A stretch of 64,000 nt of DNA from Lacrimispora xylanisolvens (GTDB lineage Bacteria; Bacillota; Clostridia; Lachnospirales; Lachnospiraceae), in contig NZ_PTJA01000002.1 in the NCBI RefSeq assembly GCF_002934545.1, positions 462,486-526,485 on the forward strand, in the 5' to 3' direction. The position numbers were made by a program, and so were the translations under genes. Each line of letters begins with the position of its first letter. Within the stretch, counting starts at the first letter, position 1. The notes beneath the pieces were generated by a model. It was not told where the DNA came from and made no database searches. It saw only the letters and a list, made by a program, of their open reading frames with translations. Shown here piece after piece: positions 9,499-17,952 of the stretch.

Positions 9499-11246
9499 TA
9501 GTCTGCCAATATGATTTTGTAGTAGTGGGAGGCGGCATGTCTGGTGTCTGTGCAGCCATAGCCGCCGCCAGAAGAGGCGTGAAAACGGCTTTGGTTCATA
9601 ACAGGCCAGTGTTAGGGGGAAATGCCAGTTCTGAAATACGGATGCATATCTGTGGGGCAGATCATCATATGTCGGCTCCTAATGCAAGAGAAACCGGAAT
9701 TCTGGAAGAAATACTTTTAGAAAACAAGCTCAGAAACCCGGAAATGGTATACCCTATTTTTGATTCGGTTCTATGGGAAAAGGTTCATTATCAAAAAAAT
9801 CTCACTCTTTATTTAAATACCCATATGACTGAGGTTCTATGTGATGGTGACAGGATTGAAGCAATATGCGCTTTGCAAATGACAACGGAAAAATCCTTCT
9901 GCATTCATGGCAGCTTGTTTTTAGATGCAACTGGAGATGGCGTTCTGGGAGCCAAAGCCGGAGCGGAATATCGGATCGGCAGAGAGAGCTGTTCTCAATA
10001 TGGAGAGTCCCTGGCACCGGAAAAAGAAGATCCTTATACCATGGGAAATTCTCTCATGTTCAAAGCCAGAGACATGGGGCATGAGGTGCCCTTTATAAAG
10101 CCCTTCTGGGCTAATACCTATACAGAAGAGCAGCTTAGGCTTCGGGACCACAGTGACATTACTTCCGGTTATTGGTGGATTGAGTTGGGAGGCGGAGAGC
10201 ATGATGTGATTTCCCAAGGGGAAGAACTTCGTGATGAACTGCTTAAAGCCGTGTTTGGTGTGTGGGATCATATTAAAAACGGCGGGGAACACGGAGCGGA
10301 AAAAATGGAATTAGAATGGGTGGGATTTCTGCCTGGAAAAAGGGAAAGCCGACGGCTTATGGGCGATTATGTTCTGACAGAAAAAGATTGTCTGGAAAGC
10401 ACCCGGTTTGATGATGCCGTAGCCTATGGAGGGTGGCCCATGGATATCCATACGGTGGAAGGCTTTTTGAATGAGAGCGACGTACCTACAGTATGGAACC
10501 AGGTTAACGGCATGTATTCCATTCCTTACCGGTGCCTGTATTCAAGAAATATCCGGAATCTGTTTTTGGGAGGCAGGGCTATCAGTTGTTCCCATGTGGC
10601 ATTTTCCTCTACAAGGGTGATGGGAACCTGTGCGGTAGTAGGCCAGGCGGTTGGTACAGCTGCTTCCATGGCAGTAACAAGAAATCTGGAGCCAGGAAAG
10701 CTCCTGGATTATGTGGAAGAACTACAGCAGGAACTTCTAAAAGATGACTGCTATATTCCCTGTGTTATTAACAAAGATCCTGCTGACTATGCCAGACAGG
10801 CGGTGGTGACAGCAGACAGCCACATTCCGGGATGCGATCCGGAAAAAGTGATAAACGGAGTGGCAAGAACGGTGGAGGAAGAGACAAACTGCTGGCGTGC
10901 ACCCATAGAGAGCCGTCCATCTATTCTTCTTTCTCTTCCTGAGAAAATGCCCATCCGGGAGATTCGTCTGACTCTGGATTCTAATTTAAGCAAAGAAATC
11001 ACTCCGTCCATAAATCAGAGTGTTCTGTCCAGGCAGAAGTCCGGGCCGCCACAGGAACTGTTAAAGGAATACGAAGTGAATATTCTTCTAAATGGAAAGG
11101 TTGTGAAGCATATGGCAGCCCAGTCTTATGGACAGAGGCTCCAATGTCTTTTCCCTGGCAGTATAGACGGAGATGCTGTACAAATCAACGCGATTTCCAC
11201 ATACGGCAGCAGAGACGCAACAATTTTTGAAGTGAGAATTTATTAA
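9495..11246 (+). CDS. FAD-dependent oxidoreductase with C-terminal accessory domain
   Basis: A second flavoprotein, 583 residues, paralogous to its neighbour. It has the FAD motif VVVGGGMSGVCAAIAAARRG, then LGGNASSEIRMHICGA, and DATGDGVLGAKAGAEYRIGR. Residues from about 430 form an extra beta-rich domain (ending TYGSRDATIFEVRIY) that resembles a discoidin/sugar-binding fold by eye only. The start is GTG at 9495, overlapping the previous stop, with GGGGGTGAG upstream. The shared operon and overlap suggest the two act on the same substrate class or as a complex. Confidence 0.83.
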   Translation: MIVCQYDFVVVGGGMSGVCAAIAAARRGVKTALVHNRPVLGGNASSEIRMHICGADHHMSAPNARETGILEEILLENKLRNPEMVYPIFDSVLWEKVHYQKNLTLYLNTHMTEVLCDGDRIEAICALQMTTEKSFCIHGSLFLDATGDGVLGAKAGAEYRIGRESCSQYGESLAPEKEDPYTMGNSLMFKARDMGHEVPFIKPFWANTYTEEQLRLRDHSDITSGYWWIELGGGEHDVISQGEELRDELLKAVFGVWDHIKNGGEHGAEKMELEWVGFLPGKRESRRLMGDYVLTEKDCLESTRFDDAVAYGGWPMDIHTVEGFLNESDVPTVWNQVNGMYSIPYRCLYSRNIRNLFLGGRAISCSHVAFSSTRVMGTCAVVGQAVGTAASMAVTRNLEPGKLLDYVEELQQELLKDDCYIPCVINKDPADYARQAVVTADSHIPGCDPEKVINGVARTVEEETNCWRAPIESRPSILLSLPEKMPIREIRLTLDSNLSKEITPSINQSVLSRQKSGPPQELLKEYEVNILLNGKVVKHMAAQSYGQRLQCLFPGSIDGDAVQINAISTYGSRDATIFEVRIY

Positions 11247-11260
11247 TTAAAAAAAGCTGT

Positions 11261-11302
11261 GCCTTCTTCAGGGAAAAAGATTCCAGGAGAAGGCTTTTTT
11301 TT
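11261..11302 (+). terminator. Intrinsic terminator of the sugar/oxidoreductase operon
   Basis: GCCTTCTTC (11261-11269) pairs with GGAGAAGGC (11286-11294) with one wobble pair and is followed by eight T. Confidence 0.9.
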
Positions 11303-11398
11303 GTACGGTAGTAGAAATATCCCCCTGCTATTTATGCCGTTTTACAGCCTTGAGGACTCCGTTCTGGATAATAACAAAAATAAGTATAAGAAACACCA

Positions 11399-11427
11399 TT
11401 GACAATATCACTAATTAGTGATATATT
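11399..11427 (+). promoter_or_regulatory. MarR-gene promoter with palindromic operator in the spacer
   Basis: TTGACA (11399-11404), a 17-bp spacer and TATATT (11422-11427) form a near-consensus promoter. A perfect 20-bp palindrome, ATATCACTAATTAGTGATAT, occupies 11405-11424, filling the spacer. This fits an autoregulatory site for the MarR dimer encoded immediately downstream. Confidence 0.85.
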
Positions 11428-11433
11428 AAAACT

Positions 11434-11913
11434 ATGAAAAAGAACACAATATCTTATGGAAAAGAAAACGATACCAATTTAAAAGCATTTATTGGACTCA
11501 GCAGAACAACCCAGGCACTTCACAGAAGAGCGGGTGCCATTTTTAGCCAGGGAGGCCTTACATCAGCGCAGTTTGCTGTGCTTGAGGCATTGTACCACAA
11601 AGGCGATTTGACAATTAACGAGATTATCGACAGTATACTTTCTACCTCCGGTAATATGACGGTGGTAATTAACAACTTAGAAAAAGATGCCATGATAGAA
11701 AGACATCCCAATCCAAATGATAAAAGGTCCTGTATTATTGCAATCACGCAAAAGGGGATAGAAAAAATTGAAGAGATCTTCCCCAGGCATGTGGAAGATT
11801 TAGCAGAGAGTTTTACAGGACTGAATGAAGAGGAAAAGGAAATGTTAGTGCATCTGTTAAAAAAAATAAACACAAGGAGTGAATCAAATGAGCAAAAAAA
11901 TAAAGGCAATTGA
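11434..11913 (+). CDS. MarR-family transcriptional regulator
   Basis: Winged-helix DNA-binding dimer of 159 residues. The recognition region includes LTINEIIDSILSTSGNMTVV and the wing HPNPNDKRSCIIAITQKG, with the conserved DKR. The ATG lies only 6 bp after the -10 box and has no ribosome site, so the transcript is probably leaderless; no other in-frame ATG occurs before residue 70. The following pirin gene overlaps its 3' end, so it probably regulates itself and the pirin. MarR proteins of this type usually sense phenolics or oxidants; the ligand here is unknown. Confidence 0.88.
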   Translation: MKKNTISYGKENDTNLKAFIGLSRTTQALHRRAGAIFSQGGLTSAQFAVLEALYHKGDLTINEIIDSILSTSGNMTVVINNLEKDAMIERHPNPNDKRSCIIAITQKGIEKIEEIFPRHVEDLAESFTGLNEEEKEMLVHLLKKINTRSESNEQKNKGN

Positions 11914-12904
11914 AAAAATAGGATTTCAATGGGGAATGGACAGTCCGTTTCTGGCATGTATGCATCACAAGGATCAGTTCCCGGCAGGGAATGAAGTGCA
12001 GGGACCTGCGGTTTCGTTAGCAGGAAGAAATATGGGCAATGATTTTTCCGGAAAAGACGGCTTTAGTATGTATCATGGAGAAAAGGTTCCGGGATTTCCA
12101 GTTCACCCTCACCGTGGTTTTGAGACTGTTACCGTCGTACTGGAAGGAATTGTTGACCACTTTGATTCCAAGGGGGCAGAAGGACGTTATGGTAACGGAG
12201 ACGTTCAGTGGCTGACTACCGGAGCAGGATGCCAGCATGTGGAGATGTTCCCGCTGATTCATCAGGATCAGGAAAATCCCCTGGAGCTGTTTCAGATCTG
12301 GCTGAATTTACCGGCGAAGAGTAAATTTGCAGACCCGGACTATAAGATGCTCTGGGCAGAAGAGATTCCAGTGATCAGGCATACCAGTGAAAAGGGAAAG
12401 ACAGCAACCATCCGTTTAATTGCTGGTAAATACGAAGACAAAAAGAGCCTGGAGCCGACGAAAAATTCATGGGCGGCAAAGGAAGAAAATCATGTGGGAA
12501 TCCAGCTTGTCATACTGGAGCCTGAGGCAGAGTTTCAAATCGCTGCAGGTTCTAAGACCTTAAACCGTAACCTGTATTTTTATAAGGGGAGCAGTTCCAT
12601 CACCATTGACGGCAGGGATATTGATCCTTCTACCCGCATCAAGCTTTCAGGAGAAGATGAAATTACTGTGGTGAATGGAGATACAACCAGTTACCTTTTA
12701 CTCCTGGAAGGGGAACCAATTAATGAACCAGTCGCACAATTTGGACCCTTTGTTATGAATTCCGAACAGGAAATACGAAAGGCATATGAGGATTATCAGA
12801 GAACACAGTTCGGAGGCTGGCCATGGCATGATGATGAGCCGGTTCATGAAAGGGAGATGGGAAGATTTGCCCGTTATCCAGACGGTAGTGTGGTTAAAAA
12901 GTAA
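11888..12904 (+). CDS. Pirin family protein
   Basis: Bicupin metalloprotein, 338 residues from the ATG at 11888, which has AAGGAG 9 bp upstream; an in-frame GTG at 11879 overlaps that site. The diagnostic pirin motif HPHRGFETVTVVLEG is present, followed by GDVQWLTTGAGCQHVE, which carries the metal-binding His and Glu positions. Some pirins act as quercetin 2,3-dioxygenases and others as redox-sensitive cofactors; the sequence does not decide. Coupling to a MarR gene fits an aromatic-compound or oxidative-stress response. Confidence 0.9.
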   Translation: MSKKIKAIEKIGFQWGMDSPFLACMHHKDQFPAGNEVQGPAVSLAGRNMGNDFSGKDGFSMYHGEKVPGFPVHPHRGFETVTVVLEGIVDHFDSKGAEGRYGNGDVQWLTTGAGCQHVEMFPLIHQDQENPLELFQIWLNLPAKSKFADPDYKMLWAEEIPVIRHTSEKGKTATIRLIAGKYEDKKSLEPTKNSWAAKEENHVGIQLVILEPEAEFQIAAGSKTLNRNLYFYKGSSSITIDGRDIDPSTRIKLSGEDEITVVNGDTTSYLLLLEGEPINEPVAQFGPFVMNSEQEIRKAYEDYQRTQFGGWPWHDDEPVHEREMGRFARYPDGSVVKK

Positions 12905-12924
12905 TGATTATCAGATAGATAGAA

Positions 12925-12968
12925 GGAGCGTTTACGGTATATGATTCATATACTGCGGACGCTCCTTT
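12925..12968 (+). terminator. Hairpin terminator after the pirin gene
   Basis: Outer stem GGAGCGT (12925-12931) with ACGCTCC (12959-12965), inner stem GTATATG with CATATAC, followed by a short TTTAAT tail. The T-run is weak. Confidence 0.6.
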
Positions 12969-13025
12969 AATCAGATTTAAAAGTTAAAATCTAATTTTTT
13001 GTAACGATTGGTTGCGTAAAAGAAC

Positions 13026-13053
13026 TTGCCAGTTAATGGCTATTCTATATTAT
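13026..13053 (+). promoter_or_regulatory. Promoter of the XRE regulator gene
   Basis: TTGCCA (13026-13031), a 16-bp spacer and TATTAT (13048-13053), about 50 bp upstream of the start codon. Confidence 0.55.
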
Positions 13054-13104
13054 ATCTGCTAAAATGAAACTATCAAATTAATTGCGTAGTAAAAAGGAGA
13101 TATC

Positions 13105-13722
13105 ATGAAATTATCTGAGAAAATCCAGTATTTACGAAAAGAGAATAGCTTTACACAAGAACAATTAGCGGAGCAATGTAATGTGAGCCGGCAGGCAATT
13201 ACTAAGTGGGAATCAGATATTTCCATACCGGAAACGGAAAAAATAGTTCTTTTAAGCAGATTATTTAAGGTTTCCATTGATGCTTTGCTGAGAGATGAGA
13301 TTGATATTGATGGGGTAAAAGAAGTTTCTTACTGTGGAAAGAGTCTGGAAATAGAACTTAATAGTGGATTATACGAAGGCGCTTTAATTAAGGAAAGTAT
13401 TACTGACGAAAACATTCTTGACCTGATGGAAATAAAAAAAGTAGAGTTATGGAAGACTGGAGGAAAAACAAAATACTGGACTGTATTGTTTTTTTCTTCA
13501 AAACTCAAAAATTTCCCCGAAGAAATTTCAAAAGTAATGAAATCAGGTGATACATCAGACGAAAATTGGTTTGTAGATTTCAAGTCTGACGGAATTAAGT
13601 ATATCGTTTTCAAGAACCTGATATTAAATTACAGAATTGGAAATCAGGAAGAAAAACGGTTAGTATGTGAACGCTGCAGGGAATTGGGAATTCCGGATAA
13701 TCAAATGCAATGGTCTGAATGA
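13105..13722 (+). CDS. XRE-family helix-turn-helix regulator
   Basis: Protein of 205 residues with an N-terminal Cro/CI helix-turn-helix (FTQEQLAEQCNVSRQAITKW at about 16-35), typical of Firmicute stand-alone regulators. The C-terminal 140 residues form an uncharacterised domain of mixed charge. AAAAAGGAGA precedes the ATG. It stands alone between two terminators. Its HTH resembles that of the regulator at 59080, but the C-terminal domains are unrelated by eye. Confidence 0.85.
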   Translation: MKLSEKIQYLRKENSFTQEQLAEQCNVSRQAITKWESDISIPETEKIVLLSRLFKVSIDALLRDEIDIDGVKEVSYCGKSLEIELNSGLYEGALIKESITDENILDLMEIKKVELWKTGGKTKYWTVLFFSSKLKNFPEEISKVMKSGDTSDENWFVDFKSDGIKYIVFKNLILNYRIGNQEEKRLVCERCRELGIPDNQMQWSE

Positions 13723-13726
13723 ATTA

Positions 13727-13774
13727 AGGAGTATTTGCCAAATGAAAATCTCCATTTTGTAAATACTCCTTTTT
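13727..13774. terminator. Terminator between convergent genes
   Basis: AGGAGTATTT pairs with AAATACTCCT (13761-13770), followed by a T-run. It ends the XRE gene. The minus-strand permease gene ends only 14 bp away, so it may serve both directions. Confidence 0.75.
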
Positions 13775-13787
13775 GATAACATTACAA

Positions 13788-14585
13788 TTAAAACTTAATC
13801 TTCTTCTCCAGCAACGAAATTCCCTGATACAAAATTGCAGAAACAATACAAAGAATCACAATACTCATCACAACCAGATCCATCTTAAACACCTGGCTGC
13901 CATAAATAATCAGATATCCCAGCCCCTTATTCGCTGCCAGGAATTCTCCAATTATTACCCCAACCAGACAAAGCCCGATATTCACCTTCATATTACTGAT
14001 AATCAGAGGAACAGATCCCGGAAGCAGCACCTTTAACAGCACATCCTTTTTATTCCCTCCCAGGGAATAAATCAGCTTAATCTTATCCGGATCCGTCTGT
14101 GAAAATCCAGTATGGAGTGTCATGATGCACCCAAACACAGCAACAGAGATGGAAGCAACAATAATCGTCTTGATATTATTCCCCAGCCATACAATCAATA
14201 TAGGAGCGAGCGCTGATTTTGGAAGACTGTTTAACATCACCAGATACGGCTCCAGAACTTCCGATATGCTGCGGCTGGACCAGAGGAGAACGGCAATCAG
14301 GAATCCGCACACAACCACCAGCACAAAGCTGACCAGTGTTTCCATGACGGTGACTCCGATGTGCATGAAGATACTTTTATCCTTTACCATTTCAAGAAAG
14401 CAGATGGTAACTCTGGAGGGGGAGCTGAAGATAAAGTCATTGATGATGCCCAGTCTGGCACACAGCTCCCATACAGAGAGCAGAAGAACCAGCAGCATGA
14501 AGCGCCATACTCTTACGTTTCTGCGGTGCAGTTTCTCTTTTTCAATAAATGCCTGCTGAGCTAACGTAGGGTGTGTCTCAATCAT
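13788..14585 (-). CDS. ABC transporter permease (SsuC/TauC/ThiX-like)
   Basis: Binding-protein-dependent permease of the nitrate/sulfonate/taurine/thiamine-precursor class, 265 residues. The ATG at 14585 is chosen because it overlaps the ATPase stop (ATGATTGA); upstream in-frame codons lie inside the ATPase gene. About six membrane segments are present. SLPKSALAPILIVWLG and the later KLIYSLGGNKKDVLLKVLLP match the coupling region of this class. It is cotranscribed with the ATPase. No periplasmic-type binding protein is encoded nearby, so the substrate cannot be deduced. Confidence 0.88.
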   Translation of the reverse strand: MIETHPTLAQQAFIEKEKLHRRNVRVWRFMLLVLLLSVWELCARLGIINDFIFSSPSRVTICFLEMVKDKSIFMHIGVTVMETLVSFVLVVVCGFLIAVLLWSSRSISEVLEPYLVMLNSLPKSALAPILIVWLGNNIKTIIVASISVAVFGCIMTLHTGFSQTDPDKIKLIYSLGGNKKDVLLKVLLPGSVPLIISNMKVNIGLCLVGVIIGEFLAANKGLGYLIIYGSQVFKMDLVVMSIVILCIVSAILYQGISLLEKKIKF

Positions 14586-15345
14586 GATTTTGCAGCTCCT
14601 TCCATACCTGATTAAAATAAACGGAGAATTCCGGCATATTTCTGCGGTCCAGAGGCCGGATGTTCTCACTGCCGAAGGAGATGGGAACAACAGCCTTGAT
14701 CCTGCCAGGTCTCTTTGTCAGGACGATTACCCGGTCTGCCACACTGATGGCTTCAGAAAGGTCATGGGTAATCAGAATAGCAGTTTTATGAGTACTTTTT
14801 ATGATTGTACTGATATCGTCGCAGACGGAGAGTCTGGTCTGATAGTCTAAAGCGGAGAATGGTTCATCTAATAATAGAAGGTCCGGCTCCAGTGCCAGGG
14901 TGCGGACCAGAGCAGCACGCTGGCGCATACCGCCGGACAATTCGGACGGTCTTGCATTTTCAAAACTGCCAAGACCGTAAGTATGAAGCATGTTATGAAG
15001 CTTCTCTCTGGAACTGCTGTTTCGTTTCTTCTGAATTTCCAGTCCAAGCTCAGCATTTCCCATTATGGTGCGCCATTCAAAGAGATGGTCACGCTGCAGC
15101 ATGTAGCCTATATTAACGCCTGATTCAGACTTCGGTACGCCGTCGATTAAAATGTCGCCCTCATCGGGAATCAGCAGTCCGCATAAAAGTGATAACAGGG
15201 TCGATTTCCCGCAGCCGGAGGGACCGACTACAGCAAGGAATTCCCCGTTGTCAGCAGTAAAGGATATATTGGAAAGGGCCAGTGTCTCACCCTCAAGGGA
15301 ATGATAGGAGTAACTGAGCCCGGAAACTTCCAGTTTTGGTTTCAT
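14578..15345 (-). CDS. ABC transporter ATP-binding protein (SsuB/TauB-like)
   Basis: ATPase of 255 residues driving the adjacent permease. Walker A is GPSGCGKSTLL, the Q-loop lies in NIGYMLQRDHLF, the signature is LSGGMRQRAALVR, Walker B is LLLLDEPFSALD and the switch His lies in LITHDLSEA. It precedes the permease, overlapping by 8 bp. The combination is the core of a nitrate/sulfonate/bicarbonate or thiamine-pyrimidine-type importer. The binding-protein partner must lie elsewhere or be lost. Confidence 0.92.
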   Translation of the reverse strand: MKPKLEVSGLSYSYHSLEGETLALSNISFTADNGEFLAVVGPSGCGKSTLLSLLCGLLIPDEGDILIDGVPKSESGVNIGYMLQRDHLFEWRTIMGNAELGLEIQKKRNSSSREKLHNMLHTYGLGSFENARPSELSGGMRQRAALVRTLALEPDLLLLDEPFSALDYQTRLSVCDDISTIIKSTHKTAILITHDLSEAISVADRVIVLTKRPGRIKAVVPISFGSENIRPLDRRNMPEFSVYFNQVWKELQNHD

Positions 15346-15386
15346 GGGTCCTCCTTATTTGACAGAACTAACTCTGATATAGTGTT

Positions 15387-15415
15387 ATAATATGTACAAA
15401 TAAAGGGATTGTGAA
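15387..15415 (-). promoter_or_regulatory. Minus-strand promoter for the ABC pair
   Basis: On the minus strand TTCACA (15415-15410), a 17-bp spacer and TATTAT (15392-15387) precede the ATPase gene by about 40 bp. Confidence 0.6.
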
Positions 15416-15500
15416 GAAAACTTTGTCCTCTCTCGTAATCGAAACAATTTAAGAAATTCGAATAATATACGGAAATATCAGAAAAAAACCAGAAAAACCC

Positions 15501-15529
15501 TTGCAATGCCAGGAAAAGGGTGTTATACT
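15501..15529 (+). promoter_or_regulatory. Promoter of the rimP-nusA-infB operon
   Basis: TTGCAA (15501-15506), a 17-bp spacer and TATACT (15524-15529). Predicted transcription start is near 15536, about 25 bp before the leader hairpin. Confidence 0.75.
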
Positions 15530-15560
15530 ATTCAAGATAACAAGCATGTTTGACTGATAG

Positions 15561-15595
15561 AGAGTGGGCGGAAGTCCACTCTTTCCATTTTGTTT
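15561..15595 (+). promoter_or_regulatory. Leader hairpin upstream of rimP
   Basis: AGAGTGG (15561-15567) pairs with CCACTCT (15576-15582) around an 8-nt loop and is followed by TTTCCATTTTG. The position, between promoter and first gene, fits an attenuator or an autoregulatory site for this operon, which encodes NusA. The control mechanism is inferred. Confidence 0.6.
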
Positions 15596-15612
15596 GGAAA
15601 GGTGGGAAGAAA

Positions 15613-16080
15613 ATGGCTAAAAGAGAAGAGTATGAGGCAAAGACAGAAAGCTTTTTAATGCCCCTTATGAAAGAGAACAATTTCGAACTGGTTGACGTGG
15701 AATATGTAAAAGAAGCGGGAAACTGGTATTTACGGGCTTATATTGATAAAGAAGGCGGAATTACAGTTGATGACTGTGAAATTATAAGCAGAAAGCTGGG
15801 AGACTGGCTGGATGAAAAAGATTTTATTGCAGACAGCTACATTCTGGAGGTCAGTTCCCCGGGACTTGGCAGACCCTTAAAGAAAGATAAGGATTTTAAC
15901 AGAAGCATCGGAGAAGATGTGGATATTAAGCTGTATAAGCCTTTGAACAAACAAAAGGACTTTACTGGTACGCTGATATCCTTTGACAAGGACACTGTAA
16001 CCATTGCCCAGGAAGATGGAGCAGAGCTTACGCTCAACAGACCGGAGATCGCACTGATCCGGCTGGCATTTGATTTCTAA
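15613..16080 (+). CDS. rimP: Ribosome maturation factor RimP
   Basis: Cytoplasmic assembly factor for the 30S subunit, 155 residues from the ATG at 15613. A longer reading to 15550 would run through the leader hairpin, and family length supports the shorter form. The conserved core DVEYVKEAGNWYLRAYID and the signature YILEVSSPGLGRPL are present, with a C-terminal SH3-like domain. It is the first gene of the classic rimP-nusA-ylxR-ylxQ-infB order. Confidence 0.95.
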   Translation: MAKREEYEAKTESFLMPLMKENNFELVDVEYVKEAGNWYLRAYIDKEGGITVDDCEIISRKLGDWLDEKDFIADSYILEVSSPGLGRPLKKDKDFNRSIGEDVDIKLYKPLNKQKDFTGTLISFDKDTVTIAQEDGAELTLNRPEIALIRLAFDF

Positions 16081-16109
16081 ACAGTAAGAGATATTAGGAG
16101 GATAAAAAA

Positions 16110-17270
16110 ATGAATAAGGAACTGTTAGAAGCACTGAATATTCTGGAAAAGGAGAACAGTATCAGCAAGGAGACCCTGTTGGAAGCAATAGAGAATTCCC
16201 TCCTTACTGCTTGCAAGAACCACTTCGGAAAAGCGGATAATATTAAAGTCAGCATCAACCGCGATACCTGTGATTTTAACGTTTCTGCAGAAAAAGAAGT
16301 GGTGGAGACAGTTGAAGATCCTCTGCTGCAGATCAGCCTGGCAGATGCAAAGATGACAGATCCCAAATACGATCTCGGAGATGTGATTCATTGTCCTATA
16401 GACTCGAAAAAGTTTGGAAGAATTGCCACACAGAATGCGAAGAACGTGATTCTGCAGAAGATCCGCGAAGAAGGCAGAAAATCACTGTTTAACGACTGGT
16501 ACTGTCAGGAGCGGGAAGTCGTTACTGGTATTGTACAGAGATATCTGGGAAGAAACGTCAGTATCAACTTAGGCAAGGTAGACGCCATTTTAAATGAAAC
16601 GGAGATGGTAAAGGGAGAAGTATTCAAGGCGACAGAGCGAATCAAGGTTTTTGTTCTGGAGGTGAAGGATACACCCAAAGGACCAAGAATTTCTGTATCA
16701 AGAACTCATCCGGATCTGGTAAAACGTCTGTTTGAGTCTGAAGTAACGGAAGTAAAGGACGGAACGGTAGAGATTAAGGCAATCGCAAGAGAAGCTGGTT
16801 CCAGAACCAAGATCGCCGTAAAATCCAATGACACCAACGTTGATCCGGTAGGTGCCTGCGTTGGTTTAAACGGAGCAAGAGTGAATTCCATTGTAAACGA
16901 GTTAAGGGGAGAAAAAATCGATATTATTAACTGGGATGACAATCCAGCTTACTTAATTGAGAATGCACTCAGCCCTGCAAAGGTAATCTGCGTTGTGGCT
17001 GACGAAGTATCCAAAGAGGCACAGGTGATTGTACCGGATTATCAGCTGTCACTGGCAATTGGTAAAGAAGGTCAGAATGCAAGACTTGCGGCAAGACTTA
17101 CTGGCTACAAGATTGATATTAAGAGTGAAACACAGGCAAGAGAACTTGGTCTTTTTGAAGAACTTGGTCTGGAATATCAGGACAGTGCAAACAACGGCAG
17201 CAGCTCCTTCGAGGAAGCGTTGCAGGGTGAATTTCAGGAAGAAGAGTCCGAAGACAGCTACCAGGAATAA
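16110..17270 (+). CDS. nusA: Transcription termination/antitermination factor NusA
   Basis: RNA polymerase-associated factor for pausing, termination and antitermination; 386 residues, the usual Firmicute length without the extra acidic repeats of proteobacteria. The N-terminal polymerase-binding domain (1-125) is followed by S1 (about 130-200) and two KH domains, with VGACVGLNGARVNSIVNELR in KH1 and LAIGKEGQNARLAARLTGYK in KH2. The C-terminus is acidic. TTAGGAGG precedes the ATG. It may also feed back on its own leader. Confidence 0.97.
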   Translation: MNKELLEALNILEKENSISKETLLEAIENSLLTACKNHFGKADNIKVSINRDTCDFNVSAEKEVVETVEDPLLQISLADAKMTDPKYDLGDVIHCPIDSKKFGRIATQNAKNVILQKIREEGRKSLFNDWYCQEREVVTGIVQRYLGRNVSINLGKVDAILNETEMVKGEVFKATERIKVFVLEVKDTPKGPRISVSRTHPDLVKRLFESEVTEVKDGTVEIKAIAREAGSRTKIAVKSNDTNVDPVGACVGLNGARVNSIVNELRGEKIDIINWDDNPAYLIENALSPAKVICVVADEVSKEAQVIVPDYQLSLAIGKEGQNARLAARLTGYKIDIKSETQARELGLFEELGLEYQDSANNGSSSFEEALQGEFQEEESEDSYQE

Positions 17271-17291
17271 TAATTAGGATGTGATGGAGAC

Positions 17292-17561
17292 GTGAGTACA
17301 AAAAAGGTACCGCTCAGACAGTGTATCGGCTGCGGTGAGATGAAAAATAAAAAAGAGATGATACGTGTTTTAAAAACTTCGGAAGACAGCTTTGTTCTTG
17401 ATGGAACCGGGCGTAAGAATGGACGGGGAGCTTATTTATGTCCTTCTATGGAATGCTTCAAAAAAGCGGTAAAAAGCAAGGGCTTGGAGCGTTCCTTTAA
17501 AATGTCGATTCCAAAAGAAGTTTACGAAGCGTTGGAAAGGGAGATGGAGCAGTTTGGTTAA
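17292..17561 (+). CDS. ylxR: YlxR family RNA-binding protein
   Basis: Small basic protein of 89 residues with the family signature RQCIGCGEMKNKKEMIRV and GRGAYLC. YlxR proteins are nucleic-acid-binding and reported to influence RNase P or transcription in some Firmicutes. The start is GTG at 17292 with a modest GGAG site. It overlaps the next gene by 8 bp, as in most nusA operons. Confidence 0.92.
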   Translation: MSTKKVPLRQCIGCGEMKNKKEMIRVLKTSEDSFVLDGTGRKNGRGAYLCPSMECFKKAVKSKGLERSFKMSIPKEVYEALEREMEQFG

Positions 17562-17952
17562 CAGACAGAAAATTCTGAATCTGATCGGGCTTGCAACGAA
17601 AGCCGGGAAGATTTCAAGCGGAGAGTTCATGACTGAGAAATCCGTTAAGGCAGGAAAAGCATCGTTAGTGATCGTTTCTGAGGAAGCCTCAGACAATACA
17701 AGGAAGATGTTTACCAATACGTGTACTTACTATAAGGTACCAATTTATTTCTTTGGAAGAAAGGAAGAACTGGGTCACGCTATGGGTAAGGAGATGAGGG
17801 CGTCTCTTGCTGTCGTGGATAATGGGTTTGCTAAGGCAATCGAGAAACTAATGAATACAAATGCAGGTAGTGAGTGTGAGAATGAGCCTTCACATCTACC
17901 AGTATGTGCTGCAGAATGTGCACAGAATGGAGGAAAGCATGAGAGTTTATGA
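17554..17952 (+). CDS. ylxQ: L7Ae-family ribosomal protein-like YlxQ
   Basis: L7Ae/L30e-type k-turn RNA-binding protein, 132 residues. The core [20 protein letters not shown] and [14 protein letters not shown] match the family. The start is a TTG at 17554 overlapping the ylxR stop, with GGGAGATGGAG upstream. About 30 residues at the C-terminus (Cys/Glu/Asn-rich) extend beyond the conserved fold and overlap the infB start. This tail may not be structured. Confidence 0.88.
   Translation: MVNRQKILNLIGLATKAGKISSGEFMTEKSVKAGKASLVIVSEEASDNTRKMFTNTCTYYKVPIYFFGRKEELGHAMGKEMRASLAVVDNGFAKAIEKLMNTNAGSECENEPSHLPVCAAECAQNGGKHESL

Noticed and set aside
13773..14564. Plus-strand ORFs opposite the ABC permease (87 and 145 residues)
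   Set aside because: Their sequences are antisense artefacts; the minus strand encodes a complete permease with an overlapping ATPase.
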